A stretch of 64,000 nucleotides of DNA from Micavibrio sp. UBA5572 (GTDB lineage Bacteria; Pseudomonadota; Alphaproteobacteria; Micavibrionales; Micavibrionaceae): NCBI GenBank assembly GCA_002425415.1, contig DIMG01000016.1:124001-188000 (forward strand), read 5' to 3'. Positions 1-8,682 of the stretch are shown piece by piece. The position numbers and the translations under genes were made by a program. The notes under the pieces are model-generated. The model was not told where the DNA came from. It worked only from the letters and a program-made list of their open reading frames with translations, and made no database searches. The first letter of the stretch is position 1. Every line of letters starts with the position of its first letter.

Positions 1-1399
1 CAGCCCACGTATAACCAAGATAGTTGAGGATATATGGCTGGTCTGGTTCGTATAGTAACGCTGTCGAGAGGTCTTTTTCAGCTTGATCCCAGTTGGACAG
101 GCGTTCATTTGCGATGCCGCGCGAGAATAAAAGTTGCCAATGTTCTTGAGGAATCTTATCACCGAGCATCGAGGCTGCTTTGTTATATGCAGTCAGCGCA
201 TCTTTGTATTTTTCATCTTGACGGTAAATATCTCCGATCTGGATTTGGGCGTCGACATTATTGTTTTTGTCGACGAGGTCTTTTAGGACGCGGATGGCTT
301 CGTCTTTTTGATTGTCCAATTCCAGCAGTAAGGCAATCTGGCGGCTTATGGTTTCGGGTGATTGCGATTCCGAATTGTTTGGATCGATTTTAGAAAGGTA
401 ATTGATTGCGGTCTGATAGCGGTGGTTGCCGGCTGAAAATTGTGCCAGAAGTTCCAGTGTGTCAGGTCGTTGTGGGTCAAGAAAACGTGACATATGTGTG
501 AAGAGAACAGCAGATTCTTCGTAGCCGTTTGCCAGTAGTCGGGCTGTGTCGAGTAGGGCTCGTGCCAAGCCTTCTTGTGGTGTTACCTTCGGAGTTTCTA
601 TGGGTTTTTCTTCCGCAATCTTTTTTAATTTAACGCCTATGTCTCCGGTTTGATCGGGGATGGCGTTTCTAAGTGCCGAATAAATTTCTTTGGCTTCGGT
701 TATTTCTCCATGTTTGGCGAAAACATCGGCGATTTCTACAAGGCCGGAAATAGGGGTTGGTGTTCTGGTGAAGTTATAGGTTTGCGCCAATTTTTTTATG
801 GCTTCGGTATCCCCTGTGTAATCTGCAATCAAAACTGATTGATACAAAAATGATGGGGAATCTTTTAGGGTATTTATGTCTGTTTTTCCTTGTCCGGCTT
901 CGCACCATGCGCGGATCAGGGGCATGATCGCAGATCCAAGACCGTCTTGTTTGACTTTCAGGATGCGGGTTTCGGCTTCTTTGTATTGGCCTTTCTTGAA
1001 TTCATCAAGGGCAACGATTAACTGGGCAAGGGGTTCGTCTTTTTGGTTAATTACAATTTTTTTGGACATGGAGATTGATCGGTCGTAATTCCCCGAACCT
1101 AATGACAATGCCATGACGCGGTTTTCAATTTCTCGATCGTCTGGATTATGAGTCAGAATGTCTTCAAAATATTCGCTGGCTTTTTCCCAATCATGATTCA
1201 TTTGGGCGTGTTGTCCGGCGAGGTAGCTGCCAGATAACGTTTTTTTAGTCGGTTGGGTGCTCGGGGTATAATATCCGATGATGGTTGGATAGGCTTCGTT
1301 GGTTTGAACATCGGCATTATCCCCACCTTGATCGTCACATCCAAGTAAGGTGATGGCCGATGTCAGTAAAAGCAGAGAGCGCAAAGTGATGTTTGTCAT
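1..1399 (-). CDS. TPR-repeat lipoprotein, C-terminus cut by the window edge
   Basis: The reverse strand encodes about 466 residues with no stop before the left edge, so the 3' part lies outside. It begins with a lipoprotein signal: MTNITLRSLLLLTSAITLLGC, with the lipobox cysteine at residue 21. The rest is alpha-helical with recurrent TPR-like pairs, for example around AHMNHDWEKASEYFEDIL-type units near residues 70-90 and again in the last 150 residues (YKDALTAYNKAASML, WDQAEKDLSTALLYEPDQ). It probably acts as an outer-membrane-anchored scaffold in the periplasm. An in-frame ATG four codons upstream (1411) is an alternative start, and neither start has a clear ribosome binding site. The specific function is not recognised. 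Confidence 0.8.
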   Translation of the reverse strand, partial: MTNITLRSLLLLTSAITLLGCDDQGGDNADVQTNEAYPTIIGYYTPSTQPTKKTLSGSYLAGQHAQMNHDWEKASEYFEDILTHNPDDREIENRVMALSLGSGNYDRSISMSKKIVINQKDEPLAQLIVALDEFKKGQYKEAETRILKVKQDGLGSAIMPLIRAWCEAGQGKTDINTLKDSPSFLYQSVLIADYTGDTEAIKKLAQTYNFTRTPTPISGLVEIADVFAKHGEITEAKEIYSALRNAIPDQTGDIGVKLKKIAEEKPIETPKVTPQEGLARALLDTARLLANGYEESAVLFTHMSRFLDPQRPDTLELLAQFSAGNHRYQTAINYLSKIDPNNSESQSPETISRQIALLLELDNQKDEAIRVLKDLVDKNNNVDAQIQIGDIYRQDEKYKDALTAYNKAASMLGDKIPQEHWQLLFSRGIANERLSNWDQAEKDLSTALLYEPDQPYILNYLGYTWA

Positions 1400-1472
1400 T
1401 GGTCTATCCATGTTATGTAAGCCGTCTGTATTATATAGGGTTGCATCGGGAATGGTCTAGGGATTTTATCTT

Positions 1473-3110
1473 CTACATTCCCGTATAATTGGGGCCCCCA
1501 CCACCTTGAGGAGGAGTCCAGTCGATATTTTGTGATGGGTCTTTGATGTCACAGGTTTTGCAATGAATGCAGTTCTGGGCATTGATGCGGAATGTTTTTT
1601 GTCCGCCTTCTTCGACAATTTCATAAACTCCTGCAGGGCAGTAACGTTGAGCGGGTTCCGCCCATTGGGGCAGATTGGTTTTGATTGGAATTGTCGGGTC
1701 TTTAAGTTTTAAGTGGCATGGTTGGTCTTCTTCATGGTTGGTGTTGGACAAAAAAACTGAAGACAGGCGGTCAAAGGTGAGTTTGCCATCCGGTTTAGGA
1801 TATGAAATCGGGAGGCTTTGATCCGCTTTTTCAAGTTGGGCATAGTCTTTGTGGTTGGACAAAGTGTAGGGAAGTCGCCATCCACCGAGAGTTTGGAAGG
1901 CCGCATGAGCCAAGCCAAGCCATCGTCCCCAATGAAACCCTGCGCGGATGTTGCGGACTTTATATAATTCTGTGTAAAGCCAGCTTTTGCGGAATAATTC
2001 AGGGTAGGTTGTGCATTCTTTTGTATCGAGTTGTTGTGCCAGAGCTTCTGCCGCTAACATTCCCGATTTGATGGCGGCGTGGTTGCCTTTGATTTTTGCG
2101 ACATTCAGAAAGCCTGCGCTATCGCCGATGAGCAAGCCTCCCGGGAAAGTCAGGCGCGGGAGCGAGTTCAAGCCGCCTTCAACCAAAGCTCGTGCGCCGT
2201 AGGAAATTCGTTTCCCTCCTTCGATCAAGGTTTTTAAATAAGGGTGGGTTTTATGACGTTGCATTTCCTCGAAGGGAGAAAGATAGGGGTTTTGGTAGTC
2301 CAGCCCTACGACATAGCCGATGGACACCAAATTGTTTTCCATGTGGTAGAGCCATGATCCGCCATAGGTTTTTGGGTCAAGTGGCCAGCCCAGCGTATGA
2401 ACAATATGGCCTTGGCGGTGGTTTTCCGGTTTGATTTCCCAAATTTCTTTGATGCCCAAACCATAGGTTTGGGGATCTGTATTTTTTCTTAAATCAAATT
2501 TTTGAATAAGGTGTTTGGTGAGTGAGCCGTGGCAGCCTTCGGCGAGGACAGTTTGTTTGGCGTGGATTTCCATGCCGGATTGATAAGCTGCGGTTTTTTC
2601 TCCGGCCTTATTGATACCCACATCCCCTGTGGCGATGCCTTTTACTGTGCCGTCTTCGTGGTACAAGATTTCGCTTGCGGCGAAACCCGGATAAATTTCT
2701 ACCCCTAATTCCTCGGCTTGAGATGCCAGCCATTTGCCCAAAGCCCCCAAGGAGATGATATAGTTTCCTGTGTTATGCATTTGGGGTGGGTTGGGCAATT
2801 TGATGTGGGATGTTTCGGTTAGAAACAAAAATTCATCGGATGTAGCGACGCAGGTGAGGGGTGCGCCCTTTTCTTTCCAGTCAGGGATAAGCTCGTTGAG
2901 TGAGCGGGGTTCGAAAACAGCACCGGACAAAAGGTGAGCACCGATTTCCGATCCTTTTTCCAGAATGCAAACGCTTATATCAGTATTGATCTGTTTTAGC
3001 CGAATGGCGCAGGCTAAGCCTGCAGGGCCGCCGCCAACGATGACAACATCATAAGTCATGCTGTCGCGGTCTGTGCGGGTTTGTGTGTGGATGTCAGGCG
3101 TGTTGGTCAT
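1473..3110 (-). CDS. Electron transfer flavoprotein-ubiquinone oxidoreductase
   Basis: ETF-QO passes electrons from reduced electron transfer flavoprotein to ubiquinone at the inner membrane and links fatty-acid and amino-acid oxidation to respiration. The 545-residue length fits the family. The FAD dinucleotide-binding motif VVIVGGGPAGLACAIRL lies near residues 23-39. The C-terminal ferredoxin-like domain keeps the four 4Fe-4S cysteines: one in CPAGVYE and three in CIHCKTC. The end, PPQGGGGPNYTGM, is typical of the family. The first 17 residues are polar and unusual; an in-frame Met (MTYDVVIVGG) is an equally good start. The neighbours do not suggest an operon. The call is secure. Confidence 0.95.
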   Translation of the reverse strand: MTNTPDIHTQTRTDRDSMTYDVVIVGGGPAGLACAIRLKQINTDISVCILEKGSEIGAHLLSGAVFEPRSLNELIPDWKEKGAPLTCVATSDEFLFLTETSHIKLPNPPQMHNTGNYIISLGALGKWLASQAEELGVEIYPGFAASEILYHEDGTVKGIATGDVGINKAGEKTAAYQSGMEIHAKQTVLAEGCHGSLTKHLIQKFDLRKNTDPQTYGLGIKEIWEIKPENHRQGHIVHTLGWPLDPKTYGGSWLYHMENNLVSIGYVVGLDYQNPYLSPFEEMQRHKTHPYLKTLIEGGKRISYGARALVEGGLNSLPRLTFPGGLLIGDSAGFLNVAKIKGNHAAIKSGMLAAEALAQQLDTKECTTYPELFRKSWLYTELYKVRNIRAGFHWGRWLGLAHAAFQTLGGWRLPYTLSNHKDYAQLEKADQSLPISYPKPDGKLTFDRLSSVFLSNTNHEEDQPCHLKLKDPTIPIKTNLPQWAEPAQRYCPAGVYEIVEEGGQKTFRINAQNCIHCKTCDIKDPSQNIDWTPPQGGGGPNYTGM

Positions 3111-3243
3111 TGTAAAATCTTGGGTGTTTCGGGTTTAACGTGTGGATGGGGGCGGTGTTGTTGTTGCGTGGCGCTCTCTTCTATATATAAAGTAAAGGCA
3201 GAATAAATAAAACCAGAATAAGCCCGAAAGAGTGACCTTCTTT

Positions 3244-4041
3244 ATGAGTAGTTCCAGATTTACATCTCACGATATAGCCAGTGCGTTGCAGTGGTACGTA
3301 GATATTGGGTGGGATGAGGCTATCTTGCCTGATACCCAGAATCGTTTGGCAGAGAAGGAGCTTCGTATTGTTGAAAATGCTCCCCTTTCTGCCGTGGCGG
3401 TGGGAGATACTCACCGTGTTCGCGATCCTTTGGGGGCGGCTGAAGCCAAAGAGTCGATTTCGGCTTTGGTGGCGGGTGTAACCAGTCTTGAGGTTTTGCG
3501 TGAAGTGGTGATGCAGTTTAATGGTTTTGCTATTCGTAAAACTGCGACCAACATGGTGTTCGGGGATGGCAATCCGGCTGCACGGTTGATGGTAATCGGA
3601 GAAGTCCCCGATGCGGAAGACGACAAGATTGGTCGGGCATTTTCCGGTGAGGCTGGACAGCTTTTGGATAAAATGATGGGGGCTATTGGTTTGTCCCGTT
3701 CTTCTGTTGAAGTGGCACAGGCGGTTTATCTTACACAGGTTTTAAATTGGCGGCCTCCGGGTAATCGTAGTCCGAGCGTTGCTGAGATTGCGTTATCCTT
3801 ACCGTTTCTTGAAAAGCATATTGAGTTGGTTGCTCCCGAATTTATTTTATTGATGGGCAGTGTTCCCGCCAAAGCTTTGTTGGGTGTGAACGAGAGTATG
3901 ACTAAATTGCGTGGTCAGTGGTTCGAGTATAAATCCATTCCTTGTCTGGTGAGCTATCCCCCTTCTTTCCTTTTGAAAAGCCCTGCCAAAAAACGCGAGT
4001 CGTGGGAAGATCTACAAGCTTTGCAACAAAAGCTTGGTTAA
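3244..4041 (+). CDS. Degenerate uracil-DNA glycosylase family 4-like protein
   Basis: The 265-residue protein aligns by eye with alphaproteobacterial family 4 uracil-DNA glycosylases: ATNMVFGDGNPAARLMVIGE, GEAGQLLDKMMGAIGLSR, VLNWRPPGNR and SPAKKRESWEDL all have counterparts. The residues that matter differ. GEAPG reads GEVPD, the catalytic-loop HPA/HPS motif reads YPPS, and the usual iron-sulphur cysteines are absent; only one Cys remains in the whole protein, in IPCLVS. It is therefore probably inactive as a glycosylase or has a changed role. A GTG at 3232 would add four residues. I prefer the ATG at 3244, which has AAAGAG about 11 bases upstream. Confidence 0.8.
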   Translation: MSSSRFTSHDIASALQWYVDIGWDEAILPDTQNRLAEKELRIVENAPLSAVAVGDTHRVRDPLGAAEAKESISALVAGVTSLEVLREVVMQFNGFAIRKTATNMVFGDGNPAARLMVIGEVPDAEDDKIGRAFSGEAGQLLDKMMGAIGLSRSSVEVAQAVYLTQVLNWRPPGNRSPSVAEIALSLPFLEKHIELVAPEFILLMGSVPAKALLGVNESMTKLRGQWFEYKSIPCLVSYPPSFLLKSPAKKRESWEDLQALQQKLG

Positions 4042-4147
4042 TATAGTCTTTCCAAATCACTTTGTGATTTCGTCACTGCTTTCTTCATGGTGTTTTCCTA
4101 CGCGTTGTTGCTGGTTTCTTGTCACAAAGTTATTTGCTTTGACTATA
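4042..4147. repeat. Dispersed 106-bp element with terminal inverted repeats, copy 1
   Basis: The element starts TATAGTC and ends GACTATA. Its outer ~26 bases form imperfect inverted repeats, with CTTTGTGA at the left matched by TCACAAAG at the right. A second copy lies at 35813-35917 and shares the ends and the internal CCTACGCGTTG and GCTGGTTTCTTGTCACAAA blocks. It lies between two genes, immediately after a stop codon, and has no coding capacity. This fits a MITE-like or REP-like element. No target-site duplication is clear. Confidence 0.75.
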
Positions 4148-4430
4148 CAGTATAGTTTCTATCCATTAAGTATTTGTTACTGTCATTCAAAGTTATTTAT
4201 TGTATGTTATAGTTGTCTGTTTCAATATTGATGGTGTCAATGTCCTGATGAGAAGTAAAGGGGCGGTTTGATCGAATAAACAGGTTAATATTCACAGATT
4301 TACCTATTATCTTTTCCTTATATTTATTTTGTAATTCAGCAACTTAGCTTGGGGTGTGACAAGGTTTCATTTGTTGGGCTTTGTTTTTTTCTGGACATTA
4401 GTTGAGGAGATTGGTAAATCTCTTTCCGCT
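4148..4430. other. Intergenic region with no gene seen
   Basis: This is AT-rich sequence between the repeat element and the lytic transglycosylase gene. It presumably holds the transglycosylase promoter. I see no convincing ORF, RNA gene or operator. Confidence 0.5.
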
Positions 4431-5969
4431 ATGCACAACGACAACAAAAAACGCGGCATACGTTTGGCTTTGGCTATCGTGTGCTTGATGAGCGGTGTGG
4501 TGTGTGAAGCTGCCGGAGTAGGCTCAGCGACATTGGGAACTTTGACCCAGTCACTGAAGCTGGATCTGACCCGTGACGAAAATACGGGGAGATCATTAGA
4601 AGCAGCGACAGAAACGTCCACTTCCCAGATTGAAATCACCCTGCCGGAGGATTATTCGGCGGATGTGAAGTTGTCTGCCGGTTATCATTTGGTAACAAAA
4701 ATGATCCGTGATCATCTGCGTCAGGGTCGTCCGACTTATGCTTTGAAGGTGTTGGGTAAAGATCCTATTGCCTTGAAGCTGAAAAATTCCGAATTTGATC
4801 GTATTAAAGCCCAAATTGCTCAATCCTATTTGATTGAAGGCAAAATTTCCCGTGCGGCTGAGGTCGCCGAACAAGTTGTTCAACGATCGGGCAAGATGGT
4901 TCCCTTGGCCGGATGGGTGGCTGGGCAAGCTGCGTGGCGGAAGGGTGATTTTGGTCGTTCTGCCGATATGTTTGCGTTGACAGCAAAATCACATGTTGCA
5001 TCTCCGTGGTTGGTTTCTGGCGGTGCTTTTTGGGCATCCCGTGCATCGTTTCGTGCCGGACGTTATGATGACGTTCAGACATGGCAGGAAAAAGCCGCAA
5101 AACATCCCCGCACTTTTTATGGAATGGTGGCGTTGCGGGCGTTAGGGCGTCATTATGATTTTAATTGGGATTTGCCAGTTTTGGCTTACGGCGTTAAGGA
5201 TGAGCTAGAAGAGTCTTCCGAAGTTCAGGATGCTTTTCGTTCGGCTCGTTCCGGTCGTATGTCGAATGCGATTGATAAGCTTTCTAAAAGCGGATGGTTG
5301 TCTTCTCCAGAAAAACGGGAATATATTCTCGCTTATGCGATTGAATGTCAGGTTCCTGCCTTGATTTTGTATCTGGCGCGGAAGACCAAAGCCAAGGATG
5401 GACGTTTTTATGATTTGGCTTTGTATCCTGAAAGCCCGTGGAAACCTAAAGCGGGCTATCTGGTTGATAAAGCCATCGTTCATGCTTTGATCCGTCAAGA
5501 GTCCCGTTTTAATCCGCATGCGACCAGTGACATGGGGGCAACCGGATTGATGCAGCTTTTGCCGTCTACTGCGAAATATGTTGCCAAAACCGACAATGTG
5601 TCTTTAACCGATCCCAACGAAAACATCGAGATCGGGCAGAAATATGTCGAGCAGTTGTTACGTGATCCTGTGGTCAATAATGATTTGTTCAAAATGGCTG
5701 TGGCGTATAATGCAGGGCCTGGCAATTTATCCCGTTGGAAGAAACAGCTTAAACATATTGATGACCCTTTATTGTTTATCGAGAGTATTCCGTCTGCTGA
5801 AACTCGGGCTTTTGTGGAGCGGGTGATGGTGAATTACTGGATTTATAGAACGCGGATGGGACAGGATATTCCGTCTTTGGAGGCGGTTGCTTCTTTGGAT
5901 AAGCCGAATTACTTTCGGATGGCTAGGACAATCGGAAACAATGTTGTTGCGATGGCCTCCGGCCAATAG
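4431..5969 (+). CDS. Soluble lytic murein transglycosylase
   Basis: The enzyme cleaves the MurNAc-GlcNAc bond of peptidoglycan in the periplasm and forms anhydromuropeptides. The first ~30 residues from this ATG form a Sec signal (KKR, then LALAIVCLMSGVVC). The middle ~300 residues are helical superhelix repeats, as in Slt70. The C-terminal catalytic domain starts near VDKAIVHALIRQESRF, where the Glu of RQESRF is the catalytic acid. It continues with GATGLMQLLPSTAKYV and VAYNAGPGNLSRW, all family motifs. A GTG 25 codons upstream (4356) keeps the frame open, but that extension spoils the signal peptide, so the start at 4431 is preferred. It stands alone, facing hisN-like convergently. Confidence 0.92.
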   Translation: MHNDNKKRGIRLALAIVCLMSGVVCEAAGVGSATLGTLTQSLKLDLTRDENTGRSLEAATETSTSQIEITLPEDYSADVKLSAGYHLVTKMIRDHLRQGRPTYALKVLGKDPIALKLKNSEFDRIKAQIAQSYLIEGKISRAAEVAEQVVQRSGKMVPLAGWVAGQAAWRKGDFGRSADMFALTAKSHVASPWLVSGGAFWASRASFRAGRYDDVQTWQEKAAKHPRTFYGMVALRALGRHYDFNWDLPVLAYGVKDELEESSEVQDAFRSARSGRMSNAIDKLSKSGWLSSPEKREYILAYAIECQVPALILYLARKTKAKDGRFYDLALYPESPWKPKAGYLVDKAIVHALIRQESRFNPHATSDMGATGLMQLLPSTAKYVAKTDNVSLTDPNENIEIGQKYVEQLLRDPVVNNDLFKMAVAYNAGPGNLSRWKKQLKHIDDPLLFIESIPSAETRAFVERVMVNYWIYRTRMGQDIPSLEAVASLDKPNYFRMARTIGNNVVAMASGQ

Positions 5970-5973
5970 CGTT

Positions 5974-6738
5974 TTAAATCAGCTTTAGAATTTTTTCGTG
6001 AAGTGTTGGATCACCGCAAGCCAGTAAGGTCGGGTCGCCTTCTAATGTTTTATTGTTTCCAGACCAGTCGGTGATTTTTCCCCCTGCGCCTTCGATGATG
6101 GGGACGAGGGCAATAAAGTCGTAAATCCCCAAGTGATTTTCGACAATTGTGTCGATAAATCCGTTGGCCATCAGGCCGTAGAAATAACAATCTCCTTGAA
6201 AAACCGTGTAACGGCATGCCTGTTCGATACGAGCAAAACGTGTGGGGTCGTCATCGGAAATCTGGGTGGCTGATCCTGTGCCGAATATAGCCTGTTTCAA
6301 GTTCGGGCAGGGGCGGCAAGATACAAGTTTTTCATTGAAGGTACTCTGGTGGCCAGTTTGTCCGATCCAGCGATGTTTTAGAATAGGCTGGTCGATGATG
6401 CCGAGAACTGGTGTTTGATTTTGGCATAGGCCAATTAATGTCCCGAAAGTCGGGCGGGCAATGGTAAAGGATTTCGTGCCGTCAATCGGGTCAATGACCC
6501 ATGTCAGCCCGTTTTTTGTTTCCTTGATGCCAAATTCTTCGCCCAATATCCCGTCTTCAGGGCGTTCTTGTTCGATGATGTCGCGTAAGGTCTGCTCGAT
6601 TTCGCGATCGGCTTTGGTGACGGGGGTGTCATCTTGTTTGCTGATAATATCCAGCGGTGTACCGAAATATTTCAGGGAAATTTGGGCTGCGGTATCTGCC
6701 AAGCGGAGTGCAAATGAATTTGGAATGTTTGTCGTCAT
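5974..6738 (-). CDS. Inositol monophosphatase-family phosphatase, probable histidinol-phosphatase (HisN type)
   Basis: This 254-residue protein has the metal-dependent IMPase fold. The motifs are GEEFG, with its metal-binding glutamates, WVIDPIDGTKSF, which carries the DPIDGT metal/phosphate site, and the C-terminal IYDFIALVPIIEGAGGKITDW. The DGTKSF wording and the GDCYFYGLMANGFID stretch resemble the IMPase-type histidinol-phosphatases that replace HisB in alphaproteobacteria. That would make it the step converting histidinol phosphate to histidinol. A plain inositol- or CysQ-type phosphatase cannot be excluded, and no his genes are nearby. The frame stays open 62 codons upstream, but that stretch overlaps the divergent ABC gene, so the ATG at 6738 (MTTNIPNSF) is used. 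Confidence 0.85.
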   Translation of the reverse strand: MTTNIPNSFALRLADTAAQISLKYFGTPLDIISKQDDTPVTKADREIEQTLRDIIEQERPEDGILGEEFGIKETKNGLTWVIDPIDGTKSFTIARPTFGTLIGLCQNQTPVLGIIDQPILKHRWIGQTGHQSTFNEKLVSCRPCPNLKQAIFGTGSATQISDDDPTRFARIEQACRYTVFQGDCYFYGLMANGFIDTIVENHLGIYDFIALVPIIEGAGGKITDWSGNNKTLEGDPTLLACGDPTLHEKILKLI

Positions 6739-6754
6739 ATTGTATGTATAACCT

Positions 6755-8611
6755 ATGATTGGTGCTTTTTTATATAGAAAAATATTTCCTGGCCTTGAGC
6801 TGGTTGATCGCGAATTGCCTTGTGGCGTTAAGTTACCATCTACATTATGGGCGTTTATCTGGTTTTTTGTTAGGCAAGTGAAAATTCCGGTTTTTGTTTT
6901 CTTTTTCTGTGGAATGTTGGCCAATATATGTCTGGCTTTGGAGCCATGGTTTTTCGGGCAGATAACTTCTCAATTAGCAAAGTCTGTTTTGGACATAGAA
7001 TTTCCTTTGTGGCCGTTTATATCTGTTTGTTTTGGCTATATCGTTTTTGTTCAGATCGGGGCGCGTTTCCTCTTCTCTTTTATAGGGTATTTGGCGGCTC
7101 ATTATATGATGCCGTTTGTGATGATGATCCGTCGTCAATTAGGGCAGTATATGTTCGGGCATTCCTATCGTTATTTTCAGGATGATTATGTCGGGAGTTT
7201 GGCGGGAAAAGTGATGGAAATGCCGGATTCTATACGTCTAATCATCTTTAATTTAGGGCATCTGCAATATTGTTTGTTACAAATTGTTATGGCGCTGTTT
7301 TTTTATGCATTTTTGGGGGCAGATTTTGTTCTTTTGTTGTCGGCTTATGTCGCAGGATCAGCATGGGTTGTTTGGTGGTCTGTGCGTTATATAGGTGCTG
7401 CAAGTTATACGGCAGTTGAAGATATGAATGTTGTTCGTGGGCGATATATTGATTGTTTGTCGAATATGTTTTTGGTCAAAGTTTTTGCACGTCGGAAACA
7501 AGAAGATATTTTGTTACGTGGAAATTTACGTCAGGCTGGATTGACAGCGCAGACGAAAAATAAACTGGTGTGGAGGCAAGAAAGCTTTCAGCATATTTGC
7601 AATGCTTTATTCCAGATAGGTTTGTTGTTTCTTGTAATTTTAAGATACCGAGATGGTAGTGTGGTTATATCAGATATCGTTATGGTTTTGACATTCGGTG
7701 TTGTCATTACCGCCACTAGTTGGTGGCTGACACAGCTCTTAATGGAGTTCATCCAATTATTGGAAGAAATACGGAATAGTATTGACACGATTGTCCAGAA
7801 TTTCGAGGTGATGGATAAGCCGGATGCGCCAGTGTTGCGGGTTGGGACTCCGGATATTTCTATTTCTGATCTTGTTTTTTCTTATCCGTCGCGCCCTGTG
7901 TTTAACGGGTTGTCGTTGAAAATTAAAGCCGGAGAAAAAGTCGGGTTTGTTGGGCCGAGTGGAGCTGGTAAATCGACGTTGGTGCAGTTGATTTTGCGCC
8001 TTTATGATTTGGAATCAGGAAATATCATGATTTCCGGTCAGGATATTTCAAATGTGACGCAAGATAGTTTGCGTGAAAATATTGGTGTTATTCCTCAATC
8101 TTCAGAATTATTGCATCGCTCTATTCTTGAAAACATACGGTTTGGTTCCGAGAATACCTCTCTTGATGATGTTGTGAGGGCCGCAAAATTAGCACATGCC
8201 GATGAATTTATTGTCGGATTGGTCGATAAGGATGGCCGCACCGGATACAATGCCGAAGTTGGTGAACGTGGAGTTAAACTTTCAGGCGGGCAGCGGCAAC
8301 GGATTGCTTTGGCTCGGGCTATTCTTAAAAATGCTCTGATTTTGATTTTGGATGAGGCGACATCGGCTCTGGATTCTCAGTCCGAGAAATTAATCGAGGA
8401 GAGCCTCAAAACTGTTATGCTTGGGCGAACGGTTCTGGCCATTGCCCATCGTCTTTCGACTTTGCAAAGTATGGATCGGTTGATTGTTATGGATCAAGGG
8501 AAAATCGTTGAATCCGGTACGCATGATGAACTTTTGGCACAAGGCGGGTTGTATGCGCGGCTGTGGTCATTGCAAACCTCAGGGTTTGTAGGCACTGTGA
8601 AAGTTCTTTAA
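6755..8611 (+). CDS. ABC exporter, fused permease and ATPase
   Basis: The 618-residue protein is a type IV (exporter) ABC half-transporter that should work as a homodimer in the inner membrane. Residues ~40-310 hold about six hydrophobic membrane helices. The C-terminal nucleotide-binding domain has Walker A GPSGAGKSTL, the Q-loop IPQSSE, signature LSGGQRQR, Walker B ALILILDEATSALD and the switch histidine in IAHRLST. The substrate cannot be told from sequence; MsbA-like lipid or drug exporters are the closest general group. It is divergent from the hisN-like gene with a 16-base gap, so both promoters must overlap coding sequence or the start lies further in. Confidence 0.9.
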   Translation: MIGAFLYRKIFPGLELVDRELPCGVKLPSTLWAFIWFFVRQVKIPVFVFFFCGMLANICLALEPWFFGQITSQLAKSVLDIEFPLWPFISVCFGYIVFVQIGARFLFSFIGYLAAHYMMPFVMMIRRQLGQYMFGHSYRYFQDDYVGSLAGKVMEMPDSIRLIIFNLGHLQYCLLQIVMALFFYAFLGADFVLLLSAYVAGSAWVVWWSVRYIGAASYTAVEDMNVVRGRYIDCLSNMFLVKVFARRKQEDILLRGNLRQAGLTAQTKNKLVWRQESFQHICNALFQIGLLFLVILRYRDGSVVISDIVMVLTFGVVITATSWWLTQLLMEFIQLLEEIRNSIDTIVQNFEVMDKPDAPVLRVGTPDISISDLVFSYPSRPVFNGLSLKIKAGEKVGFVGPSGAGKSTLVQLILRLYDLESGNIMISGQDISNVTQDSLRENIGVIPQSSELLHRSILENIRFGSENTSLDDVVRAAKLAHADEFIVGLVDKDGRTGYNAEVGERGVKLSGGQRQRIALARAILKNALILILDEATSALDSQSEKLIEESLKTVMLGRTVLAIAHRLSTLQSMDRLIVMDQGKIVESGTHDELLAQGGLYARLWSLQTSGFVGTVKVL

Positions 8612-8682
8612 AATTCTTAAAATCCTTTGAAAAATAAACAATTTTCGTCTAATCTGCTTCTCCTAGCCATAAGAGAGACAAG

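Noticed and set aside
34..1088. Several plus-strand open frames at the left edge
   Set aside because: They lie opposite the TPR lipoprotein gene, which has a signal peptide and TPR repeats; the plus-strand frames show no family features.
4034..4231. A 65-codon frame after the glycosylase-like gene
   Set aside because: It runs through the MITE-like element and AT-rich sequence and has no ribosome binding site.
5205..5725. Minus-strand frames inside the lytic transglycosylase
   Set aside because: The plus-strand gene has a full catalytic domain; the opposite frames have no recognisable domain.
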